Positions 26,964 to 35,199 of a DNA stretch of 64,000 bases are shown here, piece after piece; the first letter of the stretch is position 1, and every line of letters begins with the position of its first letter. The translations under genes and the position numbers were made by a program. A model generated the notes under the pieces. That model saw only the letters and a list, made by a program, of their open reading frames with translations. It was not told the origin of the DNA and did no database searches. The DNA comes from Aequorivita sublithincola DSM 14238. GTDB taxonomy: Bacteria; Bacteroidota; Bacteroidia; Flavobacteriales; Flavobacteriaceae. The stretch is taken from assembly GCF_000265385.1 (NCBI RefSeq), contig NC_018013.1, positions 1,391,001 through 1,455,000 on the forward strand. Direction: 5' to 3'.

Positions 26964-29276
26964 CTAGAAATCGAACTCGTCTGGAATTTCTTCTATGTCA
27001 GGATTTCCTTGACGCCATTTGGAACAATCGGTTTCAATAGAAAGATTTGCGGGTCGTTTGAAATTTCCTGTTGAAACGTCTAAATCTTTATCTGCATAGC
27101 AACTCTTCATATACATTCCCCAAATTGGAAGTGCCATTGTTGCACCTTGACCATATCCTGTTGACCTAAAATGCGTGGCGCGGTCATCACCACCTACCCA
27201 AACACCTGTAACCAAGTTTGGAACCATGCCCATAAACCATCCATCACTGTTGTTTTGGGTTGTTCCTGTTTTTCCTGCAATAGGGTTTGTGAAATTGTAA
27301 GGATATCCAGTCACCGCATTTTTATAAATTGGAGAACCTTCACGACCCGTGCCGCGCAAACGACTACCAGAACCGGATTGGGTAACACCTTCCATTAAAC
27401 TTACGGTTACAAAAGCAGTTTCGTTGCTTATTACGTCTTTTGTTTTTGGTACATTTTGATAAAGTACTGTTCCGTTTTTGTCTTCTATTCTTTGAATCAA
27501 TATTGGTTCAACGTAAACGCCTTCATTGGCAAAAGTGCTATATGCCCCAACCATTTCAAAAACTGAAACGTCTGGCGTTCCTAAAGCAATGGAAGGTACG
27601 GCGGGCATATTTTCTGTATTAACGCCCATCTTTTTCACCAAGTCAATAACTGGCTCTGGACCTACGCGGTCTATTAATCTGGCGGTAATAGTGTTTATTG
27701 AATTTGCAAGTGCATATTTAAGTGTAACCATTCCGCCATAACCGCCACCGGCATTTTTAGGTGTCCAAGGTTTCAGCAAGCCGTATCTGCCAGCAGGAAT
27801 TGTGTAAATAGTGTTTGGCAAAGTATCGCATGGCGACATATGCATTTGGTCTATCGCGGTTGCGTACACGAATGGTTTAAAGGTTGAACCTATTTGGCGT
27901 CGTCCTTTTTTAACCATGTCATATTTGTAGTGTTTGTAATCTATACCGCCAACCCAAGCCTTTACTTCACCGGTTTGCGGCGTCATGGACATCATTGCGG
28001 CCTGCAAAAAAGATTTATGATAACGAATGGAATCCAGCGGTGTCATAGTAGTATCAATATCTCCTTTCCAAGAAAAAACGCGCATGGCTACTTTCTTTTT
28101 GAAGCTTTTAATTATTTCTTCTTCGTCTTTTCCGTCTTTTTTCATTTGTCTCCAACGATCACTTTTTCGCATTGCTGAATTTAGAATACTTTCGGTTTCT
28201 TCCTCTGTAATATCTCGGAAAGGAGCGGTTTTATTATTTTTATTCTGATCGTCAAAAGCTTCTTGCAAGTGAGCCATGTGTTTTTTCACAGCTTTTTCTG
28301 CATATTCCTGCATTTTGCTATCAATGGTAACATATACTTTCAATCCGTCTTGATAAATGTTGTAATTGCTGCCATCGAGTTTTGGATGTTCTTTTATCCA
28401 ATTCTCCATAAAACTACGGGCGTATTCGCGGAAATAGGTTGCACTTCCTTCATCGTGTCCCTGCGGTGTGTACTTCAAATCTAGTGGTAGCGCTTGTAGC
28501 GAATCCATTACTTTTTCTGAAATATAATTGTACTTCTCCATTTGGGACAAAACAACATTTCTTCGTTTTAAAACCAGTTCTGGTCTTCGGTTAGGGTTGA
28601 AAAGTGAGGAGTTTTTAAACATTCCAACAAGCATTGCTGCTTCCGAAGTGGTTAATTGTGAAGGCGGTTTGTCAAAATAAATATTTGCGGCGCTTTCAAT
28701 ACCTACAGCTTGATTGAGAAAATCGTATTCGTTAAAATACATGGTGATGATTTCCTCTTTGGTGTAGCGTCTTTCCAAACGTATGGCGATGATCCACTCT
28801 TTTACTTTTTGAGTCAATCTTTCCAATTTGTTAGATGCTCTTTGGTCTGTAAAAAATAGTTTTGCTAGTTGTTGGGTGATTGTACTCGCCCCTCCACGTG
28901 AACCCATAAAAGCAAAGGCTCTTAATGTTCCTCTGCCGTCAATGCCAGAATGTTCGTAAAAACGCGCATCTTCAGTAGCAATTAAAGCATTTACCAAATG
29001 GTCTGGCAAAGAGTCGAAAGAAACAGGAGTTCTATTTTCTTTATAGAACTTACCGATTGTTTTTCCGTCTGAAGAAATAATTTCAGTAGCGAGGTTTTTT
29101 TCAGGATTTTCAAGACTAGTTTCATCCGGAAGACTTCCAAAAACGCCCCATGACGCTAAAAGAAAAAACAAAATAAATACTAATATAAATCCTAGAAAAA
29201 TCTTCCAAAACGTTTTTACATGATGACGAACATCCTGTTGTTTGTTCTTTTTAGTAGCTTCTTTTTTTGTTGCCAT
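26964..29276 (-). CDS. Penicillin-binding protein 1A (bifunctional transglycosylase/transpeptidase)
   Basis: A 770-residue class A PBP. One transmembrane anchor (about 27-47) is followed by a GT51 glycosyltransferase domain (ATEDARFYEHSGIDGRGTLRA; GGASTITQQLAKLFF) and a transpeptidase domain. The transpeptidase has serine motif GSTFKPF, SxN-like ANSINT, and KTGTTQNNSDGWFMG. It polymerises and cross-links peptidoglycan in the periplasm. It is the last gene of a ricT-gldH-PBP1A group, 6 bases after gldH. Confidence 0.95.
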   Translation of the reverse strand: MATKKEATKKNKQQDVRHHVKTFWKIFLGFILVFILFFLLASWGVFGSLPDETSLENPEKNLATEIISSDGKTIGKFYKENRTPVSFDSLPDHLVNALIATEDARFYEHSGIDGRGTLRAFAFMGSRGGASTITQQLAKLFFTDQRASNKLERLTQKVKEWIIAIRLERRYTKEEIITMYFNEYDFLNQAVGIESAANIYFDKPPSQLTTSEAAMLVGMFKNSSLFNPNRRPELVLKRRNVVLSQMEKYNYISEKVMDSLQALPLDLKYTPQGHDEGSATYFREYARSFMENWIKEHPKLDGSNYNIYQDGLKVYVTIDSKMQEYAEKAVKKHMAHLQEAFDDQNKNNKTAPFRDITEEETESILNSAMRKSDRWRQMKKDGKDEEEIIKSFKKKVAMRVFSWKGDIDTTMTPLDSIRYHKSFLQAAMMSMTPQTGEVKAWVGGIDYKHYKYDMVKKGRRQIGSTFKPFVYATAIDQMHMSPCDTLPNTIYTIPAGRYGLLKPWTPKNAGGGYGGMVTLKYALANSINTITARLIDRVGPEPVIDLVKKMGVNTENMPAVPSIALGTPDVSVFEMVGAYSTFANEGVYVEPILIQRIEDKNGTVLYQNVPKTKDVISNETAFVTVSLMEGVTQSGSGSRLRGTGREGSPIYKNAVTGYPYNFTNPIAGKTGTTQNNSDGWFMGMVPNLVTGVWVGGDDRATHFRSTGYGQGATMALPIWGMYMKSCYADKDLDVSTGNFKRPANLSIETDCSKWRQGNPDIEEIPDEFDF

Positions 29277-29282
29277 ATTTGT

Positions 29283-29768
29283 TTACTGTTTGGTAGTTTC
29301 CTCAACGCTGAAACCAACATCTGTAATGCCTTCAAGTTTTGTAACGCCTTCCACATTGCCATTATTGCGCATTGCTTGTGCTATATCTATTGAGTAAATT
29401 CCTTCTTCTAAAAAGGATACACTCTGTTTATACAAAAGTTTATTTTCCTTTACATTACCAATTCCCTGCCCCATCCAAGAGCCATCTGGGTTAGCCATTC
29501 GGTATTCAATTGTATCGGTAATGGTTTTTCCGTGAGGAAAATTCATTGATAATATTAAAAATAGATTGTTGAACTTGTATTCGTTGTTGTTTCTAATATT
29601 TACAAATAAATCATAACTTTTAAGCGAATCAAGCTGCGGAAGTTTAAATTCTACCACTTCATCTGCGCCCCATTCTCCGTCCATTGCGCGTGTTTCGCTA
29701 AAAACAATATTAGACTCGCAAGAAACGAGGGAAATAGCAGCCAAAAAAAGTAATAAGAATCTATTCAT
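29283..29768 (-). CDS. gldH: Gliding motility lipoprotein GldH
   Basis: A 161-residue outer-membrane-type lipoprotein. The lipobox LVSC gives lipidated Cys17. The mature domain matches GldH (FVNIRNNNEYKFNNLFLILSM, FPHGKTITDTIEY, GIGNVKENKLLYK). I take the ATG at 29768 (MNRFLLLFLAAISLVSC). The frame is open 56 codons further upstream, but that segment is basic, overlaps ricT and would bury the signal peptide. GldH is required for gliding and for T9SS-linked functions in Flavobacterium. It overlaps ricT by 8 bases. Confidence 0.93.
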   Translation of the reverse strand: MNRFLLLFLAAISLVSCESNIVFSETRAMDGEWGADEVVEFKLPQLDSLKSYDLFVNIRNNNEYKFNNLFLILSMNFPHGKTITDTIEYRMANPDGSWMGQGIGNVKENKLLYKQSVSFLEEGIYSIDIAQAMRNNGNVEGVTKLEGITDVGFSVEETTKQ

Positions 29769-31017
29769 TTTTTGGTGGCTTGGGATTTCTGTTTTTATTG
29801 CTGGGCTTATTCCTTGTATTTTTTGAGGGCTTTGTTTTTGAATTATTTTTTTGAGGATTTTCAGTGGCAGCTCCAACTTTTTCTTTATTTCGGCTTTTGT
29901 TTCTTCGTTTTTTCCCTTTTTGTTTCGGTTGGTCAAAGCGCGTTAAACTATCTTGACCCACTACATTGCTGTATGGTTCTTTTTCCACTTTTGGTACTTC
30001 AACAATAAATTCTTCCAACGCCAATGGCTTTTGGCCTTTTTTGTTTAGTGCTATAATTTCATTGGCTTTTTCAGCGGTAAGCTCGTGCCAATTCATAAAA
30101 TCTTTATCGTAAGTGTACCAAAGCAATCCTTTAAAAATATCTATTTTTTGACAAGAGGCGTATCCTTTTTCAGTTTGAAGTTTAGTGTCTGTACTTGGGA
30201 AAGACTCCAACGCTTCCAAATAAGTATCCAATTCATAATTAAGACAACATTTCAGCTTTCCACATTGTCCTGCCAGTTTTTGCGGATTTAATGAAAGTTG
30301 CTGATAGCGCGCTGCGGAAGTGTTTACTGAACGAAAATCCGTTAACCAAGTAGAACAACAAAGCTCGCGACCACAACTACCAATTCCTCCCAAACGTGCC
30401 GCTTCTTGACGGAAACCAACTTGCTTCATTTCAATACGCGTGTTGAAAGTTCTTGCAAATTCCTTTATCAATTCACGGAAATCAACTCTTTCTTCAGCAG
30501 TGTAATAAAAAATAACTTTTGAAGCATCGCCCTGAAATTCCACATCACTAATTTTCATATGAAGTCCGTGACGAATGGCGATTTCGCGCGAACGCTTTTG
30601 AACATCGGCTTCTTTATCGCGAACACCTTGCCAAATATCAATATCTTTTTGAGATGCTTTTCGGTAGATTTTTGGGAGGACTTCAATGTTTAGTGGAACT
30701 TTTTTTTTCTTCATTTGCACGCGAACCAGTTCTCCGGTAAGCGTTACAATCCCAATGTCATGGCCTGGTGAAGCTTCTGTTGCTATCACGTCGCCAATGC
30801 TTAAAGTAAGATTTTCAGGGTTTTGAAAGAATTCTTTTCTTCCGTTTTTAAAGCGCACTTCCGCCACATTGAAGGGTTCCATATCGGCGGGAAGTTGCAT
30901 ATTTGAAAGCCAGTCAAACACCGTAAGTTTGTTGCAGCCATCGGTTCCGCAAGTACCATTGTTCTTGCATCCTTTTGGCTGTCCGTTGGCGCCTGTGGCA
31001 CAGCTGGTACAGCTCAT
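29761..31017 (-). CDS. ricT: PSP1-domain protein RicT (YaaT-like)
   Basis: A 418-residue protein with the PSP1 C-terminal domain. Conserved cysteines are SCGRELCCSTWL and GQCGKLKCCLNYE, which in Bacillus RicT help bind [4Fe-4S] clusters in the RicAFT complex that stimulates RNase Y. An extra cysteine-rich N-terminus (CTSCATGANGQPKGCKNNGTC) and a long Lys/Asn/Pro-rich tail (about 350-418) are added. The partners RicA and RicF are not in the window, and in Bacteroidota the function is untested. It heads the ricT-gldH-PBP1A group. Confidence 0.9.
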   Translation of the reverse strand: MSCTSCATGANGQPKGCKNNGTCGTDGCNKLTVFDWLSNMQLPADMEPFNVAEVRFKNGRKEFFQNPENLTLSIGDVIATEASPGHDIGIVTLTGELVRVQMKKKKVPLNIEVLPKIYRKASQKDIDIWQGVRDKEADVQKRSREIAIRHGLHMKISDVEFQGDASKVIFYYTAEERVDFRELIKEFARTFNTRIEMKQVGFRQEAARLGGIGSCGRELCCSTWLTDFRSVNTSAARYQQLSLNPQKLAGQCGKLKCCLNYELDTYLEALESFPSTDTKLQTEKGYASCQKIDIFKGLLWYTYDKDFMNWHELTAEKANEIIALNKKGQKPLALEEFIVEVPKVEKEPYSNVVGQDSLTRFDQPKQKGKKRRNKSRNKEKVGAATENPQKNNSKTKPSKNTRNKPSNKNRNPKPPKNE

Positions 31018-31102
31018 ATTTTTATATATAAAGCCCTTTTCTAAGTGAAAAGGGACGAAAATTAAACAAATAATTAATCAGTAAAGATACCAATAAAAAT
31101 TT

Positions 31103-31130
31103 CGATTTTAGATTGACGATTTTAGATTTT
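31103..31130. repeat. 14-base direct repeat (CGATTTTAGATTGA, two copies)
   Basis: CGATTTTAGATTGA at 31103-31116 is followed directly by CGATTTTAGATT with two mismatched bases. The period is twice seven. It lies between trhO and ricT. Confidence 0.5.
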
Positions 31131-31161
31131 TGAAACGGGACAGTTTGAACAAGTGTTTGAA

Positions 31162-31189
31162 CTTCCGTCTTCCGTCTTCCGTCATCCGT
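31162..31189. repeat. Heptamer tandem repeat (CTTCCGT x3 + CATCCGT)
   Basis: Three perfect CTTCCGT units and one CATCCGT follow each other without interruption, 9 bases downstream of the trhO stop codon on the minus strand. Confidence 0.8.
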
Positions 31190-31197
31190 CATCAAGC

Positions 31198-32229
31198 CTA
31201 TTTCTTAAACCTCAATTTCTCAGACCTTCCTTTCTTAAAAATTTTATTGCTATTCGGGATACCTTGGCGAAGTGTTTTCTGCTCGTCTTCTGGTAAATGA
31301 ATTATTTCGACACATTCTTCAGAACAACAATTTTCCATTGCTATTGCACATGTTGAACATTGAATGAAAAGCAAATGGCAGGCTTCGTTGGCGCAATTTG
31401 TATGTGTATCGCAAGCTTCGCCACATTGATGGCAGTGCGCAATTACATCTTCCGTAATACGTTCGCCACGACGATGATCGAAGACGAAATTTTTCCCGAT
31501 GAATTTATTTTCCAAACCTTGGTTTTCAACCTGACGAGCGTATTCAATAATACCTCCTTCCAGTTGAAAAACATTCTTAAAACCTTTGTGTTTGTAGTAT
31601 GCGCTGGCTTTTTCGCAACGAATGCCTCCAGTGCAATACATAACCAATTTTTTATCTTCTTTGTGGTCTTTTAAATCTTCTTCAATAATATCTAAAGAAT
31701 CACGAAACGTATCAACATCTGGTGTTAAAGCGTTTTTAAAATGACCAATCTCACTTTCGTAATGGTTTCGCATATCTACCAAAACCACATCAGGATCTTC
31801 AATAAGTTCGTTGAATTTTAGAGCATCAACGTGAATTCCTTTGTTGGTAACATCAAAAGTTTCATCATTTAAACCATCGGCAACAATCTTATCGCGAACT
31901 TTTACTTTTAGTTTTAAAAAGGATTTTAAATCTTGCTCAATGGCGATATTTAAACGAACGTCTTTCAGAAAATAAACTCCATCAAGAAATTCCTTAAATT
32001 CCTTAAATCGTTTTGCTGGAACGGAAAGTTGAGCGTTTATACCTTCATGAGCAACATATATTCGACCAAGAACGTCCTGCTCAAACCAAGTTACAAAAAG
32101 ATGATTTCTGAAAAGATTTGGATTGTCAATTTTGGCATATTGATAAAAAGAAAGGGTAAGCCGTTCCTCGCCGGCCTGTTCCAAAAGTGTTTCCCTCTCT
32201 TTTGCACTTAATTTATTGTACAGTTGCAT
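31198..32229 (-). CDS. trhO: tRNA uridine(34) hydroxylase, rhodanese-type (TrhO)
   Basis: A 343-residue protein with an N-terminal acylphosphatase-like domain and a rhodanese domain whose active-site cysteine is in CTGGIRCEKAS. A C-terminal cysteine cluster (HCHQCGEACDTHTNCANEAC, then CSTC and CCSEEC) probably binds zinc. TrhO hydroxylates U34 of tRNAs using O2, giving 5-hydroxyuridine on the way to 5-methoxyuridine or 5-carboxymethoxyuridine. The gene is a single unit. A TAAAGGTA variant -7 element lies upstream on the minus strand. Confidence 0.93.
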   Translation of the reverse strand: MQLYNKLSAKERETLLEQAGEERLTLSFYQYAKIDNPNLFRNHLFVTWFEQDVLGRIYVAHEGINAQLSVPAKRFKEFKEFLDGVYFLKDVRLNIAIEQDLKSFLKLKVKVRDKIVADGLNDETFDVTNKGIHVDALKFNELIEDPDVVLVDMRNHYESEIGHFKNALTPDVDTFRDSLDIIEEDLKDHKEDKKLVMYCTGGIRCEKASAYYKHKGFKNVFQLEGGIIEYARQVENQGLENKFIGKNFVFDHRRGERITEDVIAHCHQCGEACDTHTNCANEACHLLFIQCSTCAIAMENCCSEECVEIIHLPEDEQKTLRQGIPNSNKIFKKGRSEKLRFKK

Positions 32230-32392
32230 GCTATACTTTTTTTAGGTGAAAAGAATTGATTTTTCAATGGTGTAAAGGTAAAAGGTCTGGAGAAAATACA
32301 GTGGAGAATCCAAAGAAAAAGATAATATCATCTTGGTTCTTGTTCAATTTTGGCTTATATTTAAGAACTTAATTGACTTTAACTGATGAATT

Positions 32393-33100
32393 ATGAAAAA
32401 ATTACTGTACATTCTGTTATTCAACATCACTGCAATATCCTTTGCACAAAATCCACAGCTTTTTGATAATACTTGGTATCTTCAGAAATTAAACATTGAT
32501 GGCATAGATTACTACACACCAAATAATAGTGAAATTGATTTTATTCCTTTAAATATTTATCAAGAATTTCTTGACACTAAGGTATGTTTAAGTCTATCTG
32601 GATATCAACTAACAATTACAAATACAGATATAAATATATTTGAATTTATAATATTACCTGATAATCCTTGTGTACTTTCTGAAAACAATGATTATGAGAA
32701 TCTGTATTATAATGGTTTTCTAGAATGGCAATTTCTTGATAAAACCTTTTCTTATGTAATAGAAGAAGTAGGAGCTAATTTAGCTTTAACAATAAATAAC
32801 GACAGTGGCGATAAAGCATATTACGGCAATACTCCTTTGACAGTTAATACTTTTAGCAACAATTTATTTTCCATCTTTCCCAATCCAGTAAAAAATGAAT
32901 TAACCATAAATTCTAATCAAGTTACAGGAAAACTAAACATTAAAATCTTCAACATAGAAGGCAAGCTTTTAAGCACTCAAAGTTTAGATATTGAAAAGCA
33001 GACTTCCATAGCTATTTCAAGCCTTTCAAACGGTATTTACTTTTTAAATATTGAAGATGAAATGGGGAATACAACAGTTAAAAAATTTATTAAAGAATAA
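32393..33100 (+). CDS. Secreted protein with T9SS type A sorting domain
   Basis: A 235-residue protein with a signal peptide (MKKLLYILLFNITAISFA) and a mature domain of about 145 residues of no recognised family (it reads like a lipocalin/META-type domain, with FDNTWYLQKLNIDGIDY). A C-terminal sorting domain (about 165-235: FSIFPNPVKNELTIN, ISSLSNGIYFLNIED, KFIKE) follows. The T9SS removes this domain on export. It has its own terminator and is probably a surface or secreted protein. Confidence 0.85.
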   Translation: MKKLLYILLFNITAISFAQNPQLFDNTWYLQKLNIDGIDYYTPNNSEIDFIPLNIYQEFLDTKVCLSLSGYQLTITNTDINIFEFIILPDNPCVLSENNDYENLYYNGFLEWQFLDKTFSYVIEEVGANLALTINNDSGDKAYYGNTPLTVNTFSNNLFSIFPNPVKNELTINSNQVTGKLNIKIFNIEGKLLSTQSLDIEKQTSIAISSLSNGIYFLNIEDEMGNTTVKKFIKE

Positions 33101-33123
33101 AACACCATCAAATAAAAACTACC

Positions 33124-33152
33124 AAACAGCCGCAAAACAAGCGGCTGTTTTT
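33124..33152 (+). terminator. Rho-independent terminator
   Basis: AAACAGCCGC-7-base loop-GCGGCTGTTT followed by T residues, 24 bases after the stop codon of the T9SS cargo gene. Confidence 0.88.
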
Positions 33153-33184
33153 AATTTATGTAATTTTGATAAAAATTCAAAAGT

Positions 33185-33203
33185 TCCCGATAAACCATCG
33201 GGA
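33185..33203. repeat. Small palindrome TCCCGAT-aaacc-ATCGGGA
   Basis: A perfect 7-base inverted repeat, of the kind found scattered in Bacteroidota intergenic DNA. No T-run follows. Confidence 0.6.
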
Positions 33204-33338
33204 CAGGCAGTGGTTCAAAACGTCGTGGTTCTCTTCACTCTTGTTTCTTGAAAAAGTCTTTATTCTTTGTTCTTTCAGCGAAGCGGTCTATTTTCTTTTT
33301 TCGTTGTTAACAAAAATCCTTTCCCTTCACATTTTACT

Positions 33339-33370
33339 TTTGTCCTGCGCACAAAGAAATAGTATCTTAG
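33339..33370 (+). promoter_or_regulatory. recA promoter, TTTG-N20-TATCTTAG
   Basis: TTTG at 33339-33342 and TATCTTAG at 33363-33370 (one base off TAnnTTTG), 20 bases apart. The leader to the ATG at 33438 is about 65 bases. No LexA-like palindrome is visible nearby. Confidence 0.6.
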
Positions 33371-33437
33371 CATCTTCATCTTCCAAAGCATTTTTCTTGC
33401 GAAGGAAGCATAAAATTCCATCATAAAAAAAACGAAA

Positions 33438-34445
33438 ATGAGCACTGAAAAAGACGCAAAACTAAAAGCATTAAAGCTAACTTTAGATAAACTTGACAAA
33501 ACGTACGGCAAAGGAACCGTAATGAAAATGGGCGATGCCGCCGTGGAAGATGTAGAAGTAATTCCAACTGGCTCCCTTGGTCTTGACGTTGCACTTGGCG
33601 TAGGCGGTTACCCTCGCGGAAGAGTAATTGAAATATATGGCCCAGAATCTTCAGGTAAAACAACATTAACGCTTCACGCAATGGCAGAAGCCCAGAAAAA
33701 AGGAGGCATCGCTGCATTTATTGATGCAGAACACGCTTTTGATAGAGGTTATGCCGAAAAACTTGGCGTAGATGTAGAAAACCTTATCATTTCGCAACCA
33801 GACAACGGCGAACAAGCTTTGGAAATCGCCGATAACTTAATTAGAAGTGGCGCCATAGACATTGTGGTTATTGACTCCGTTGCCGCATTGACTCCAAAAA
33901 GTGAAATAGAAGGCGAAATGGGCGATAGCAAAATGGGGCTTCACGCCCGTTTGATGAGTCAGGCACTTCGAAAACTTACAGGCTCAATTAGCAAAACAAA
34001 ATGTACCGTAATATTCATTAACCAGTTACGTGAAAAGATTGGTGTAATGTTCGGAAACCCAGAAACTACAACTGGTGGAAACGCTTTGAAATTCTACGCT
34101 TCTGTGCGTTTAGACATTCGTCGTTCCACGCAAATAAAAGATAGCGACAGCAATGCAATGGGTAATAAAACTCGTGTAAAAGTGGTAAAAAACAAAGTTG
34201 CGCCACCCTTCAAACAAGTGGAGTTTGACATTATGTATGGCGAAGGAATCTCCAAAGTTGGTGAAATTATTGACCTTGGCGTTGACTTCGAAATCATAAA
34301 AAAAGCAGGCTCTTGGTTCAGCTATGATGAAACTAAACTTGGGCAAGGCCGCGATGCTGTTAAAAATCTTCTTTTAGACAATCCAGAACTAATGGACGAG
34401 CTAGAAAAGAAAATAAAAGACGCTATTGCAGCAATAAGCAAATAA
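33438..34445 (+). CDS. recA: Recombinase RecA
   Basis: A 335-residue RecA with all hallmarks: Walker [12 protein letters not shown], the FIDAEHAFD box, the [36 protein letters not shown] block covering loop L2, and the [15 protein letters not shown] region. It forms the ATP-dependent filament on single-stranded DNA for recombination and repair. The C-terminal acidic tail is short. recX is in the same window but 23 kb away, unlike the adjacent arrangement in many bacteria. Confidence 0.98.
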   Translation: MSTEKDAKLKALKLTLDKLDKTYGKGTVMKMGDAAVEDVEVIPTGSLGLDVALGVGGYPRGRVIEIYGPESSGKTTLTLHAMAEAQKKGGIAAFIDAEHAFDRGYAEKLGVDVENLIISQPDNGEQALEIADNLIRSGAIDIVVIDSVAALTPKSEIEGEMGDSKMGLHARLMSQALRKLTGSISKTKCTVIFINQLREKIGVMFGNPETTTGGNALKFYASVRLDIRRSTQIKDSDSNAMGNKTRVKVVKNKVAPPFKQVEFDIMYGEGISKVGEIIDLGVDFEIIKKAGSWFSYDETKLGQGRDAVKNLLLDNPELMDELEKKIKDAIAAISK

Positions 34446-34461
34446 TTTTTCAACCAACCAC

Positions 34462-34488
34462 GCAACCCTTTTGATACTGTGGTATCTA
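34462..34488 (+). promoter_or_regulatory. Candidate ECF-type promoter upstream of the sigma factor gene
   Basis: GCAACCC (34462-34468) and GTATCTA (34482-34488), separated by 13 bases, have the AACC...TCTA form of ECF sigma promoters. The short palindrome GATACTGTGGTATC overlaps the spacer. Position, about 80 bases before the sigma gene, suggests self-regulation. This is inference from form only. Confidence 0.4.
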
Positions 34489-34569
34489 CAAAGCGTAGGA
34501 ACCTTGATTATTGCGGTTGCCCTCTAAAATGAGGTATTTACAACAGAACAATAATTCACGGCACCACGT

Positions 34570-35109
34570 TTGACGTTAGACGAGCTCATAATAAAATGTA
34601 AAAAGCACGATGCAACGGCGCAGGGCGAATTGTACAAGCAGTACAACAGAGTCCTTTTTGCCATCTGTCTTCGGTATTCTCCAAATTATACGGAGGCTGA
34701 GGATAATTTGCAGGATGCTTTTATAATCATTTTCAAAAAAATTGAGCAATATAACGGTAAAGGTTCTTTTGAAGGATGGATGAAACGGGTAACAGTAAAT
34801 ACCGTTCTTCAGAAATATAGAAAACAAAAAACCTATCAAATCGTTGATGAAGGTCAGATTGAAGATGAAGCGGAAGTTGAAATTGAAAGCGAAGAAATTC
34901 CATTGGATTTTCTGCTGAAAATTGTGCAAGAGCTTCCAGATAGGTACAGATTGGTTTTCAGTATGTACGTGATGGACGGCTATCAACATAAAGAGATAGC
35001 AGAAATGTTAGGAATCAGCGATGGTACGTCTAAATCAAACCTGGCACGCGCCAGAATGATTTTGAAAAATAAGATTGAAGACTATAATGCTAAAAATTAT
35101 AACACTTAA
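34570..35109 (+). CDS. RNA polymerase ECF-type sigma factor
   Basis: A 179-residue sigma-70 family protein of ECF architecture. Region 2 (YKQYNRVLFAICLRYSPNYTEAEDNLQDAFIIIFKKIEQYNGKGSFEGWMKRVTVN) and region 4 (LPDRYRLVFSMYVMDGYQHKEIAEMLGISDGTSKSNLARARMIL) are both complete, joined by an acidic linker. Only a TTG start (34570) fits the usual N-terminus. The gene immediately downstream encodes a membrane protein with an anti-sigma-like N-terminus, the usual layout of such pairs. A terminator lies between the two. Confidence 0.93.
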   Translation: MTLDELIIKCKKHDATAQGELYKQYNRVLFAICLRYSPNYTEAEDNLQDAFIIIFKKIEQYNGKGSFEGWMKRVTVNTVLQKYRKQKTYQIVDEGQIEDEAEVEIESEEIPLDFLLKIVQELPDRYRLVFSMYVMDGYQHKEIAEMLGISDGTSKSNLARARMILKNKIEDYNAKNYNT

Positions 35110-35139
35110 GGCATTGTATGATTGTTTAGATTGATTACA

Positions 35140-35168
35140 AAACTCCTGCTTTAGGGTAGGGGTTTTTT
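35140..35168 (+). terminator. Terminator between the sigma factor and its downstream partner
   Basis: AAACTCCT / AGGGGTTT with one T-G pair and a loop of 10 bases, followed by TTTTT. It would limit read-through from the sigma gene into the partner gene. Confidence 0.65.
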
Positions 35169-35176
35169 AAAAAAGA

Positions 35177-35194
35177 TTCCCGCCTTCGCGGGAA
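35177..35194. repeat. TTCCCGC-cttc-GCGGGAA palindrome next to a start codon
   Basis: A perfect 7-base GC-rich hairpin ending 5 bases before the ATG at 35200. A sequence-related element, ATTCCTGC-aaag-GCAGGAAT, stands at 36884-36903, flanking the same gene on its other side. Confidence 0.7.
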
Positions 35195-35199
35195 CAGAG

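Larger units (their letters stand above)
33101..33437 (+). other. 337-base intergenic region upstream of recA
   Basis: It holds a terminator (33124-33152), a TCCCGAT...ATCGGGA palindrome (33185-33203) and the recA promoter (33339-33370). The open frames in it have no start signals or protein character, and I see no RNA gene. Confidence 0.7.

Noticed and set aside
29769..29936. Upstream extension of gldH
   Set aside because: It is a Lys-rich shadow of the ricT tail and would bury the lipoprotein signal peptide.
31103..31190. CRISPR array
   Set aside because: The units are 7 or 14 bases in direct tandem without spacers, and no cas genes are present.
33166..33437. Small genes upstream of recA
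   Set aside because: Open frames exist on both strands, but they have no promoter-start agreement or protein-like composition and they overlap the recA promoter.
34462..34520. Riboswitch or structured leader before the ECF sigma gene
   Set aside because: GCAACC and GGTTGC can pair around a GATAC/GTATC hairpin, but no known riboswitch core fits; an ECF-type promoter explains the conserved-looking bases more simply.
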